Below, one piece after another: positions 30,824-43,100 of a DNA stretch of 64,000 bases. Location of the stretch: assembly GCA_949987565.1 (NCBI GenBank), contig OX465113.1:9627942-9691941 (forward strand). The letters are read 5' to 3'. Under the pieces are notes generated by a model. The model was given only the letters and a program-made list of their open reading frames with translations. It was not told the DNA's origin and made no database searches. This stretch comes from Luidia sarsii. Its lineage: Eukaryota; Echinodermata; Asteroidea; Paxillosida; Luidiidae. The first letter of the stretch is position 1, and each line of letters opens with the position of its first letter. The position numbers were made by a program, and so were the translations under genes.

Positions 30824-30950
30824 GGTTCTGCATAGACCACACACTGTCGAAGACGGTTGAGCTTAATAGTACCGGCTCTTCTCGAAGCCACATTCCCTCG
30901 GGCAAAAGAGATTACACTCACTGTGTCACTGCAAATCATTCCCACGGCTT
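30824..30950. mobile_element. Palindromic foldback element, right-half fragment
   Basis: GACCACACACTGTCGAAGAC, TACCGGCTCTTCTCGAAGCC, ACATTCCCTCGGG and GTGTCACTGCAAATC follow the order of the right half of other copies, in diverged form. Confidence 0.5.
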
Positions 30951-31402
30951 TTTCCCCCAAAGCGGCCCAATGCTGTATTCTATGACGTCATTTTAAGTTT
31001 TGACCGACCCAGCAACTAAGAAAGCAGTGCCGGTCACCAGGGGTCATCCCGAGCAGAATTAACCCAGTAGCTGTTGTCACCGCTCACATGGATGCTGTGC
31101 ACCTGAGTGGACCGTCGTTAGATAGAAACCTTGCGCTTGCTGTGTGTGCTGTGATGAATGTGCCGGCCTGGTTGCACCTGGTCATCACTGCATCCTTGTG
31201 TCATGCACCAAACCAGTGCACTGTGTCTTACCGCTGCTCCCCAGACCCGCATTTGTCCCGGCTTTCCATTCAACGAATGCCCATCTTTTCACTTGTAGCA
31301 AAGCGATGCCTGGTTTACCTTCAGCGTGTATCTCTTCCCTCTGGCAGTCATTGTTGTGTCCGTGTTCATCCAAACCCTTTCCCCACTGTCCTCTCTCAAC
31401 AG

Positions 31403-31509
31403 AGTCCGATGGCACCGACTACGCTCCATTACCTGTATGGAACAGCTTTCATCAGGGGCCTCTGTTTATCGACCAGAGTCCACCGACCTCAGACCCTGGT
31501 GACCTCTGA
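31403..31509 (+). CDS. Candidate terminal coding exon of unknown gene
   Basis: After a good acceptor (TGTCCTCTCTCAACAG) the frame reads ESDGTDYAPLPVWNSF and continues to PPTSDPGDL and a TGA at 31507. The acidic, Pro/Ser-rich tail looks like a protein C-terminus, and an AATAAA lies ~560 bp downstream. Phase would fit a preceding exon ending in one leftover G, as PGAP6 exon 10 does, but there is no direct evidence of linkage and no family match. Possibly chance. Confidence 0.2.
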
Positions 31510-31965
31510 TAACCTCATCCTGATTACGTCATCCTGATTACGTCATCCTGATGTCCTCATCCTGATGACCTCATCCTGATGACCTCATCCTGATGACCTC
31601 ATCCCAATGACTTCTGATAACCTCATCCTGATGACCTCTGGTGACCTTATCCCAATGACCTTTGATAACCTCATCCTGATGACCTCATCCTGATGACCTC
31701 ATCCTGATGACCTCACCCTGGTGACCTCTGGTGACCTCTGGTGACCTCAGCCCGATGAACTGTGGTGGCCTCAGCCCGATGAACTCTGATCACCTCAGAG
31801 GAATGACCTCAGTCTGTGACCTCCACTCACCTCTGTGACCTTTGACTGATACCACCCATCAGAGAACTTCTATCTGATGGCCTCAGCCTGATGACCTCTG
31901 ATGACCTCAGCCCAGCGACCTTAGTGTGACCTCCATGACCTTAGTCTCACCATGGTCTCACGAGC
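31510..31965 (+). repeat. GATGACCTCATCCT minisatellite
   Basis: Irregular 14-15 bp units of TGATGACCTCATCC type with GTGACCTCTG variants. Confidence 0.9.
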
Positions 31966-32559
31966 TCAGCCTGCTCAGTTAATTGCATCAGTTGCATCAG
32001 TGTAAATATCCCATGGGTTCTGCTTGGATTTGGAACAAAAATATACCCACCTCACCTTCCAGCTGAGGTCATAAAAATAAAATCATGTTCACTTTATGTT
32101 AATCCTGTGATATTCCCTTCTAATCTTCCTCTGCTTTCTCTCTCTCCATGATTATGTTAATATGAATATGTAATTTCCAATATGCAAAATTGAAGATGTA
32201 AGTTCCAATATGCAAAATTGAATATGTATATATGAATGTGAAAATAGACAATATGCAAATTAGTATCATACCACATTGCGTTCAAGTCAAGATGAGAATT
32301 AAAATTTCAAGGGTTGAAATAAAGCAGACTTTGAGGCCTTTTGTTTATTTCTTCATAATGCACACAGGATACATTTTAATGAATAGCTCTCAGAGGAACA
32401 ATACAACACCAATAATATAGAGTATGTACAATAATCTGACTTAATTTAAAAAGAAAAAAATCCGGTACTGGAATAAACAGACTACATGTGGATTTTTTTT
32501 TTCGTTTTGAAAGTCTCGATCCAGTTCCGAGATTGGTTGCAAATTCTGAAATTCCATGA

Positions 32560-33190
32560 GGTTTTGCCCTACCCTGACTTGTAGTTAGTACTGTATGCGA
32601 GTGCTTTGCCTGATTGCCTGGCGAATTGTGTCAGTGAGAATGTAAGTCAATCAGGGCTTGCCTTCCCAATGTGAAGTTAGCACTGCACGCTCAGTGCTTT
32701 GCCTGAATGCATGGTGAATTGTGTCAGTGAGAATTTAACTCAATCAGGGCTTGCCTTCCCAATGTGAAGTTACCACTGTATGCTCAGTACTTTGCCCGAT
32801 TGCCTGGGCACTTTTGCGGCAGTGAGAATACCATTTAATGAGGGTTTCCCCTACTTGGCGTGTAGTTACTAGCGCTGTATACCGTGTGCTTTACCCGATG
32901 GCCTGGTGATTTACGTGAGTGAGAATGCTTTTCAAGTAGATTTTGCCCTATCCAACGTGTGCTTCCTTCCAAATTGCCTGGTGATTTGCATCAGTGAGAA
33001 TGTCATCCAGTGAGGGTTTGCCATTCCCTGAAATGTAGTTCGTATAACACTTGGATTTTTTTTTTTTTTTTTGCTTCCATCAGCACTGTATGCTCGGTGC
33101 ATTGCCCAAATCTCTGGTGATTTGCATCAGTGAGAACATGACTCAATGAGGGTTTGCCCTGCCAGATGTGCAGTTAGCACTATGTGCTCG
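32560..33190 (+). repeat. Degenerate ~100-bp tandem repeat
   Basis: About six diverged copies sharing GTGAAGTTAGCACTG, CAGTGCTTTGCCTGA, TGGTGAATTGTGTCAGTGAG and ATCAGGGCTTGCC. No coding potential. Confidence 0.8.
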
Positions 33191-33742
33191 ACGCTATAAA
33201 AGAGTTATGGAATGTTAAAGTTTAAATACAACGATACCTCTAGCCTTTTTCTAAAACCACAGCTTTAAAAGTTCAACTTCCGGTCCATTTGTGACACTTC
33301 GAAGCAGTAACGTCAACAGTGATTTCACCTGACAAGTTAGAGTTGGGGTCGATGGAGTGGTAGGATCACTGTTTAGGCAGAGAAGCAAAGGACTTGTCTA
33401 TCATATTACAAAACATTGTAACCTCGACCATTCTTGTTCAGAGGGAAACCAGTTCTGATAAAGTTGGGCATATTTTCAAAGAGTCGTTTATCACAAACCA
33501 CCAGATTAAATTCTCTCATCCACATGATAATTTTTAATTAATAATTAATTAATTAATTAATAAATTAATTATGGCCTTAAAGCCAACTAGTCATAGTGTC
33601 ATCTGGCACTTGTTGTTGTCGATTTTATTTGTTTTCGCTTTTTGCTTTTTCTGAGGATTTACCATTTGAAAAACTAAGGTTTGGTGAAATTATCCATCCC
33701 ATTTCTGCGGCATTGAAATTGGCGCAAACAGTTACAGCTGTT

Positions 33743-33899
33743 CCTGGGCTGGATTTCACAGAGCCTTACGATGCATCGTAACTCAACTTACGATGGATAA
33801 CCCAACGTAAGCCGTGATAGGCGGTATGTTTTCTGTGCAGTGCTCATTGTCTTACGATTGATCGTAAGTTACGACGAGTTTCGTGAAATCGACCCCAGG
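33743..33899. mobile_element. GATTTCA-type hairpin MITE, copy 2
   Basis: Ends CCTGGGCTGGATTTCACA and GTGAAATCGACCCCAGG are nearly perfect inverted repeats. The interior carries GATGCATCGTAACTC and GATTGATCGTAAGTTACGA. Confidence 0.75.
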
Positions 33900-34156
33900 T
33901 ACAATAGACAACTTCAACCCTGTGAATTTGAAAAACAAATCTGAGAATTGCATTTTCTCCCAGCCCCTAATGATGGACCAAAGTCAAAGTCCCAGCTACA
34001 ATTTTGAAAAAGGCCCATACATAATGCCACTCTAAACACCAAAACATTTGCTGCTCAATAAAAAAACCACACCATTTGCTCATAAGAAACACACACAAGC
34101 ATGACAGCATTGCCGTCCCACAGAGAGCATTCAGCGTGCTTGTGAGAGCGCCCTCG

Positions 34157-37100
34157 CTAGTCGGCCAGCTGCTGAGCGGGCCGCCAGATCCGTACGCAGA
34201 GGTCACTGCCCCCGGCGGCCAGGACGTCGTTGCACGTGTGGATGGCTGAGAAGGAGGCCGCGTCATTGATGGTCCGAATGATGGACGGCTCGTGATTAGG
34301 CTCGTGAATCTGGGAAAAAAAAAAAAAAAAAACAACATTGAGACAAACAAGGTAAAGTCACCTATTTCAGACGCCCCTCTGGTTGTGGTCTCAAAAAAAA
34401 AATTAAACAAAATTTAAAATTTAAAAATCAAATTATCAGTGTTTTCTACAAATAGGAGACTTGATTACCAGCAGAAAGATGTGTATTGGTTTTAGCGCTC
34501 TGAAAGTCACATTTTTCATCAAATGTATCTTTCAGTATAGTCATCCTAGACATAATTTATGTGACCCAGCACAGCATAATGAGGAATAACCCCACTTTTG
34601 AGATTTTCTAATGATGTGAAAGAGTATACCATTAGCTTTCAAATGATATCAAAATATAATATCCTCTAATACTTAAAATTTCTGAAAATACAAAAAAAGG
34701 AAATTTGTTTGTAATCGAATTGTGAAGATACTTTAACTTCAGGCGTTGTTTACTCAAAAAGTGTTTTGGTGGGATATTCCTCATGTCACTGTGCCGGGTC
34801 ATATATACCGGTACTGCAGTGATGTATACAGCCGTGCTAGTCAACAAGAAACGTCAATATATCGGGTGATTAGCACTTTATAAGACTAGCTATTAGTAAC
34901 TAGCAATTACCGTAAGCAAACAAAAATGGGTTTTCTTACCCTTCAAACAGAATTCGAATATGTTGATAATTTAGACAAAGTAGAGGTGACCTGACCAGGT
35001 TGACTGGTCACACAATGACCCGATGACTGGTTCCCACAGTTTCCAAAAGATCACCGGTTCCCCCACTCACCTTGATGGTGTGATCAGTGGAGCACGTTAT
35101 CACCGATCCCAAGCTGTGCAGGATACCGGTCACTTTACTGGTGTGCCCAACATCGTACGTCTACATGACAACAACAAAAAAATAAATTAACGAAACAACC
35201 TTTACCTCTTCAACAATTGCATTATGAAAGCAGGGCCATGATCTCTCCGTAGACATACGGCAGTCAATGGTTGAATTGATTCTGACTGGTGCCCCCACCC
35301 CGGCAAAGACTGGTCGACTATTTGGGAAGGCCACCATCTAAGAGCTGGACACACTCGAATAGTAAGAGCGCGAGTAGACAAACCCTGAGGTCTCGGGTTC
35401 AAGTCTTGGTCCAGTCACAGTTTTCCGTTGCCATTTCTCAAAATTCTTCAATTTTGGTTTCAGCACACCTTCATCTCTAGAACTTTCCCCGCAACGTAAA
35501 ACTGAGGAAGAAGACAGTCAAAATACTTGTTTTTTCCACCCGAGAGAATCTTCCAGGCCCGAGTTAGACTCAAGTCTGAGGCCGTGTCCGAAACAGGCTT
35601 CCAGAGCTACGGCTAGGGCTATTGTCTTCGCATCTCCGTGTATTTCCAATATATGGGGGGAAGACCTAGACCTGGCTCTAGACACCCGTTTCGGACACGG
35701 CCTTAGTTTGAGTCATGAGTCGCACGAGACCGACAAAAGGGGAGGGCGCCCTCACCTGGAGGAGGTCAAACTTGCCCTGCGCGGGGTCGATGACGCTGAT
35801 TTTTCCGTCCTTCCTGCCAACCCAGAGTTGTCCCAGCCCGTATGACATGCACATGGGAAACTTCTCCAGCTACGAACAAAACCAAAAAAAAAGCACAAAA
35901 AATAAAAATTTAAAAGAAAAAAAATTGCTTCGTGTTGTCCCCTTACTGCTGCAGCAAAGTTTACAACCAATTGTTGTTTGTATCTGATGTACGGCAGTTT
36001 TATGGTTAAATGCAACTGCTGTAGCAAGGTTTATGATTAATCGTCATTTGAATCTGAATGAAAATGGGGTGTGATTCCTGGAGATGTACGGCAGTTAATG
36101 GTTAAATACTTCTGACTGGTCTCCCACCCTGGCAAAGACTATAGTTGAGTACTTGGGAAGGCCGCCGTCTATGGGCTGGATAGCTCAGATGCTAAGAGGG
36201 CCGGTACTGTACGTTTGACCACAGCAAAGCTAGTTGGCTATTTGGGAAGGCCACTGTCTAAGGGCTGGTTAGCTCAGATGGTAAGAGTGCTAGTACGTTA
36301 AACCACAGCAAAGATAGTTGACTGTTTGGGAAGGCCACCATCTAAGGGCTGGATAGCCCAGATGGTAAGAGTGCTGGTATGTAAAACCACAGCAAAGACT
36401 AGTTGACTATCTGGGAAGGCCACCATCTAAGGGCTGGGTAGCTCAGGTGGTATGAGTGCTGGTACGCAAAACCAGAGGTCTCGGGGAAAAATCACCTCCA
36501 CTTTCTTCAGCAGTTGGCCTGCTCGACGGTCAAAGATGGCCACCGTCTTGTCCTCGCTGGCCGAGATGATGTACTGATCGTCCGAGGCCAGACTCAGGAC
36601 CGGCATCTGGTGCAGACGCAGTTTGGACACACCCTCCTGGTTGCGGTCTAAAAAGGGGGAAAAAAAAGACCCTCAAAAAAGATGGCAAACATGAAACCCC
36701 ATTGTGTGGCCTTCCATGCTGGACTTGGAATTTGCCGAACCGGATTGTCAGTTTACGTCCAGCAGGGCAGACCCTCATTGAATTACATTCTCCATGATGT
36801 TTAAAAACATTATGTTATATCTATACAGGGATGAGATTCTCCCAAAATAAAAATGTCTGAAATTTTCCGTCCTGGCAAGCGAGCGCAAAGCGCGAAGCCC
36901 TTACGGCGTGGGATTCGGGGCCCGCTTAAGGGCCCTAAACATTTTGGATTATAGACGCTCTGTGGTGCAATCTGAGCCCATTTCCAACCACTTGAACCAT
37001 CTTTTTATGAAGCAAAACATCATCATTTGAATATAATTTTTGAGTTTTCAGTCGTTTAATCAGTGTCAAAGGTATTAGAAATTGCATGGTATTGGAATTT

Positions 37101-40100
37101 GCCTGACATTTATCATAATTATGATGCGTTACTACTGTCGGTAGCATATTTTTGATTTAATTTTTTTTTTGACCATTTTTTTTTTTTTACCTTTTTTTGG
37201 GACCTTTTTTTTGGGGGGGACCTTTTTTTTGGGGACCATTTTTTTGTTGGACCACGGATTGGAAAAAGTCGGAACTGAAATTATACGTCGGAATGTCAAA
37301 GTTCCAATGTCGGAATTCCGCCAAAAGTCGGAAGAATCTCATCCCTGTATCTAAGTAAAACTCAGGCGTGAGCGGTCTTAGCTGTGCCTACTTCAGATGC
37401 ATCTACGGAGTTTCACCGTCAAAGCCACCTACCTCGTCGATCAAAGATGTAGACGTGCTTGTCATAGGCAGACGCGTGCACTTCGTGCTGGTGCAGGACC
37501 GAGCACAAGAATGCAGAGTTTCCCCTGAGATCGAGAAAAAGAGGGTGGAGAGGGTTGACCAAATCTCACAGGTCTCGTGGGGCCCAAAAAAAAGACAGTT
37601 CCAACTGCTGTACAAAATCCGCATGACCCCCACCAGCTCCGTGGTCAAGTTGTGAAGTTGTGACCCCACTAGAAAGCGGGAGTGTCGGGTACAAATTTCA
37701 AACAGGCAATCGGGCAAAGGACTGAGCATAGTGAGCCAAGTACGGCAAACAAGGATGAGGAGGGGGGAATGAGGAGGGGGAGGATGAGGAGGATGAGGAG
37801 GATGAGGAGGATGAAGAGGATGAGGAGGATGAGGAGGATGAGGAGAATGAGGAGGATGGGGAGGATGGGGAGGATGAGGAGGATGAGGAGGGGGAGGAGG
37901 ATGAGGAGGATGAGGAGGATGAGGAGGATGAGGAGGATGAGGAGGATGAGGAGGAGGATGAGGAGCGGGCCCATTGAAAACAGCACCTAGCGGTCAGCTT
38001 GACTCTACATCTGCCGACCCTCCCACCTCTGACCCCTGACCTCTGACCCGGCTACCCACCTGAAGCCCCGCACCTCAGCACAGTCTGCCTGCATATCCCA
38101 CAGTCGGATCCACTTGTCCCAGGATGCCGTGCAGGCAATGTTGTCCCTGGAGGTGATGTGCCACACCCACCCCTGTGGAATTCATAGCATATTCATGACA
38201 AGATATTTACATACATGCAAATGAGGAAGGCGGTGCAGTCAAAAAACAGAGCACAGTGCCTTTTGACCAAGCGAGGGCGCTGTGCAAGGCACCTTGGCCT
38301 TGTTTAAAACTCCAAAACAGGAAAATCTCCATCACTCGCTTTCAATATCAGGTCCAATCTTGTGGAGGGGCATCTGGAAATATATGGTCGGTGGAATGAT
38401 GCCGTCTGTCTGAACCAGGTCAATTTAAGGGTGAAGCGTGTTCGGACTTCTCAACCACACGGCCTCAACATCCTGGAGGTGAATGACTAACAGCATTTAG
38501 GATTTCTTTGGATACCTTTGCCAATAATCCTTCTCTAGTGTTCACTTCCATCACTTCTCCCCTTGGATCTTTCCCACCGACTTTCCCTTCATTAATCTTT
38601 GATCTCACCCTAGTCCTTCCCTTTGATCTCGCCCTGGTCTGTCTACCAGCTTTCCTCCCTCAATCCCTTCCCTTCTGCTTGCCCTTCCCTTTGATCTCAC
38701 TCTGGTCTGTCTACCGGCTTTCCTCCTTTGACCCCTTCCCTACTGCTTGCCTTTCACTTTGATCTCACCCTGGTCTGTCTACCAGTTTGTCTCCTTTAAT
38801 CCCCTCCCTACTCTCTGCCATTCACTTTGATCTCACCCTGGTCTGTCTACCAGTTTGCCTCCTTTAATCCCTTCCCTTCTGCTTGCCCTTCCCTTTGATC
38901 TCACTCTGGTCTGTCTACCGGCTTTCCTCCTTTGACCCCTTCCCTACTGCTTGCCCTTCACTTTGATCTCACCCTGGTCTGTCTACCAGCTTACCTCATT
39001 TAATCCCCTCCCTACCCTTCACTTTGATCTCACCTTGGTCTGTCTACCAGTTTGTCTCCTTTAATCCCTTCCCTACTCCCTGCCCTTCTTTTTGATCTCA
39101 GTCTCTTTTGTCCATCTACAGACGCATCTGTATCATATTTCTTCTTCCCCCGTCCTGTCTATTTTTGTCCTTCTGCCTTTGAGAAAGGGAATCCTGCTCG
39201 GATCGACCCGTCAGACCTTCTACATTTTGCTGAAAATCCAGAGAGCAATCGGTACGCACCTTGTGTCTTTGCACCGACTTGAGCCTGGCGGCCTCCGCTG
39301 ACTCCTCCGGATCCCTGCTGTCCAGTCTCCGAAGATCCCACAGGTGGAAAGAGCGATCTCTGGACCCAGATATGCAGAGGTCTCCTCCCTGAATGTGGCC
39401 AGATGAACAAAGGAACAAATGAACAATGGAATGGTGGTCTGAAGGAACAATGGGTCGATGGGAGGAAGGATCGAAGGGGGAAAGGGAGGAAGGTAGGAAG
39501 GGAGGAAGGGAGGAAGGGAGGAAGGGAGGGAGGAAGGGAGGGAGGAAGGGAGGGAGGAAGGGAGGAAGGGAGGGAGGAAGGGAGGGAGGAAGGGAGGAAG
39601 GGAGGAAGGGAGGTAGGGAGGAAGGGAGGAAGGGAGGAAGGGAGGAAGGGAGGAAGGGAGGAAGGGAGGAAGGGAGGAAGGGAGGAAGGGAGGAAGGGAA
39701 GAAGCGAGGAAGGAAGGGAGGAAGGGAGGGAGGGAGGGAGGAAGGGAGGAAGGGAGGAAGGGAGGAAGGGAGGGAGGAAGGGAGGAAGGGAGGGAGGAAG
39801 GGAGGAAGGGAGGAAGGGAGGAAGGGAGGAAGGGAGGAAGGGAGGAAGGGAGGAAGGGAGGAAAGGAGGAAGGAACAAAGGAACTGTCGTGGAACAGGGG
39901 CGGTGGTCCCCTGCCCGATAGGGGATTGTTAAATCCTTCCTGGGGTCGAGGGTGTGAACACTCTGATGGGATAGGATAACAACAGCCAGAACTGGAAGCA
40001 GGACTCGGTGATTCTCGGTGCTGATTCTCTTCCGATTTAATTATTCAGTTTGTGGCGACCTCTGATCTACCATCCTCACAAGTTGATCAGGACAGTTGTC

Positions 40101-43100
40101 CACGGACCAGATGAATGGTACGAACAAACAAAAAAACCAAAGCCAGCAAGCTCTCACTCGTCTCGATCACAGCCGCCACCTCGTGGCATCTTGGCTAACT
40201 GCCTGTCGCCCCTCCACAAAGGTTGATTTGCCTGAATTATTTGGCACAATCGAGCATGTACAGCATCATCGATGAACGGCAGTAGCAAGAGAGAGAGATA
40301 GCACGGTCTTGGCAACCAACCCACCATACCATGCCGTATCACTCCGCTCCACAATACAGTTATAATTCACAACAAAATGTTCCAGAATCTATACAAGAGT
40401 AATTAATGATGTATTATATAAACCCAGATTTATCAATAAACAGGTACAAGGAAACCCATAGATTGACAGAACTCGGTCCTACATTTCAAAGTGCGAACGA
40501 ACCCAATGGTTACATGAGCAAATAGTCACATGAGCTATGGCCGCGTGTCAAAGGTTATACATGTACATGTACCATTAACGGGATTCGTTGCGCATATACG
40601 TGAAAACGAAATTGCCTGTATGAACATGGTATGCGCTACTATGGATTAAAGGTGAAACAAAAAGTATTGTGCTATATAAAAGCCCATTTCCCCACAGAAC
40701 AAAGGAACAAAGTGAGGAAGGAACAAAGGGAGGGGGGAACAAAGGGAAGAAGGAACGAAGGAACAAAGGAAGGAAGGAACGAAGAGAGGAAGGAATGAAT
40801 GAACAAAGGAATGAAGGAACGAAGGAACAAAGGAACAAATGAAAAAATGAAAAAAGGAACAAAGGATCGAAGGGAGGAAGGATGGAAGGAACGAAGGAAC
40901 AAAGAGAGGAAGGGAGGTAGGAAGGAACAAAGGAACAAAGGAACAAAGTAACAAAGTAACAAAGGAACAAAGGAACAAAGGAATGAAGGAACGAAGGGAG
41001 GAAGGAACAAAAGAACAAAGGAACAAAGGAACAAAGGAACAAAGGAACAAAGGAACAAAGGAACAAAGGAACAAAGGAACAAAGGAACAAAGGAACAAAG
41101 GAACAAAGGAACAAAGGAACAAAGGAACAAAGGAACAATGGACCAAAGGAACAAAGGAACAAAGGAACAAAGGAACAAAGGAACAAAGGAACAAAGGAAC
41201 AAAGGAACAAAGGAACAAGGGAATGAAGGAACGACTGAACGAAGGAACAAAGGAATGAAGGAACGAAGGAACGAAGGAACAAAGGAACAAAGGAACAAAG
41301 GAACAAAGGAACAAAGGAACAAAGGAACAAAGGAACAAAGGAACAAAGGAACAAAGGAACAAAGGAACAAAGGAACAAAGGAACAAAGGAACAAAGGAAC
41401 AAAGGAACAAAGGAACAAGGGAATGAAGGAACGAATGAACGAAGGAACAAAGGAACGAAGGAACGAAGGAACGAAGGAATGAAGAAACAAAGGAATAAAG
41501 GAATGAAGGAACAAAGGAACAAAGGAACAAAGGAACAAAGGAACAAAGGAAGAAAGGAATGAAGGAATGAAGGAATGAAGGAACAAAGAAATACATGTGC
41601 ATTCCAAGCCCAAAATCGGAATGTTGTCAAGAGCTTGTAAAGAAAGTGATTTTTACCCCCCCCCCCCCCCAAAAAAAAAGAAGAAGGGAAATAAAAGAAG
41701 AATGATTCCTTCAAAATGGGAATAGTTGACAGCTATGCCTGAGCACTGACTGACCTGCATGAGATGGACCGAGTCGATCTCGCCAAAGTGACCCTGGCCC
41801 AGGGAGAAGTGCTCCATGGCGGCCGCGTCTGACCACAGCCGGTGCTGGCTCTCCCTCTGCATGCAGGCATGCTGCCAGTTGAACGCTTCGTCGTCCACTG
41901 CAACGAGAAAACAAGTCAGCATGCACTATTTTAGTTGCTGGAGTTTAGGGGCTGGCCTTAATAAAAGGTGGCTGCACAATTGCTCCGCCTTGCTTTCCAC
42001 ATCGAGACACGGTCGAGGCCACACCACGGCAGTTCCTTCAAACCACTATCTCCAGCAAGCACACCACCTATCCAGCTGCACGTTTGCCGTGGTAGACCCG
42101 TTTGGCAGTAGTATACAGCCAATAGGTAAGCCACGGTGATCGCTGCAGCACTGGTAAATATTTAGCTTTAGACGAAAGCCCGCCGCAATTTATTTTCACC
42201 TTTATTTTCTTCTGGCGCGTATAGTAAACCAGCGTACCAAATTAGCTCCATTTTAATTTCCTCTTGGCGAATTAGCCATTCTTTCATTTACGCGTTTTTA
42301 TAAGTTGCACAGCTAAAAATGAAGACGGACGAAACCAATGGGCCAGAGGGGATCAAAATCATCAAATCTCATTCAATCTCTGATTGGCCAATGATCATTA
42401 CATCATATTCATGCATAGCATACATTCACGTATGCTCCATACTCTGATGTTTGCCAATCAGAGCAAAGAGTGCTCATGAATATGCAATACAACATCAACA
42501 GGAACGACCTCCAGGAAGAATGCCGTCGCCGGGTGAATACCGCTTCTAATCCAGAGAGGTTATGTTCACCCTGCAACAGCATCCTGGTGAGTCATAATCT
42601 GAGTATACACTTCCTATTAATTAAATAATGATTTAAAAATTGGCAAAGAAAACTTTGACTGGACTAGTAGTTGAACCCGAGACATCTGGATTAATGTACC
42701 AGTGCTCATCCATCTGAGCCATCCAGCCCTTAGATGGTGGCCTCCCTAAATAGTCAACTAGTCTGCTGGGGTAATATAATAATAATTTTTGGCGAGACCA
42801 AAAACACCCTCAAAAAACGTATCTATGGCCATAGGTCGACTATCAAAACCGGTAAAATGGACACCCCTGTTGGGTATCACTTCAATCTCCCTGATCATTC
42901 GATATCAGATGAGTGTACTGGGCATAGAATCTCTTGGTCACCGTAGTAATGCTGTCCATCTTAGCCGTGAGAAAATGTGGATGAAGCGTCTTCGGACTAT
43001 TCAACCACATGGTCTCAACATCCAGGAGGGTAATGACTAACACCATGCAGCTTTCTGATAATCCTTCTTTTGTGTTCACTCCTCCACTGTTCACAATTCT

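Larger units (their letters stand above)
27986..34156. other. Intergenic region between PGAP6 and FBXW9
   Basis: No complete gene recognised. It holds SINE, foldback, MITE and tandem-repeat pieces listed separately, plus AT-rich sequence. AATAAA-type signals occur at about 28275 and 32070 but cannot be assigned to a transcript from sequence alone. Confidence 0.6.

Noticed and set aside
31088..31537. 149-codon plus-strand frame
   Set aside because: Mixed composition without domain features, running into a minisatellite. Only the short segment after the acceptor at 31403, in another frame, looked exon-like.
39159..39932. Long open frames (168-239 codons) on both strands
   Set aside because: Produced by the GGAGGAAG purine array. 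Only the short piece 39260-39388 (minus) is real coding, as FBXW9 exon 3.
40575..41714. Overlapping 313-379-codon minus-strand open frames rich in Phe, Leu, Ser, Val and Pro
   Set aside because: They are translations of the 8-bp GGAACAAA array. All three frames give the same repetitive peptide and no start, splice or domain feature supports coding.
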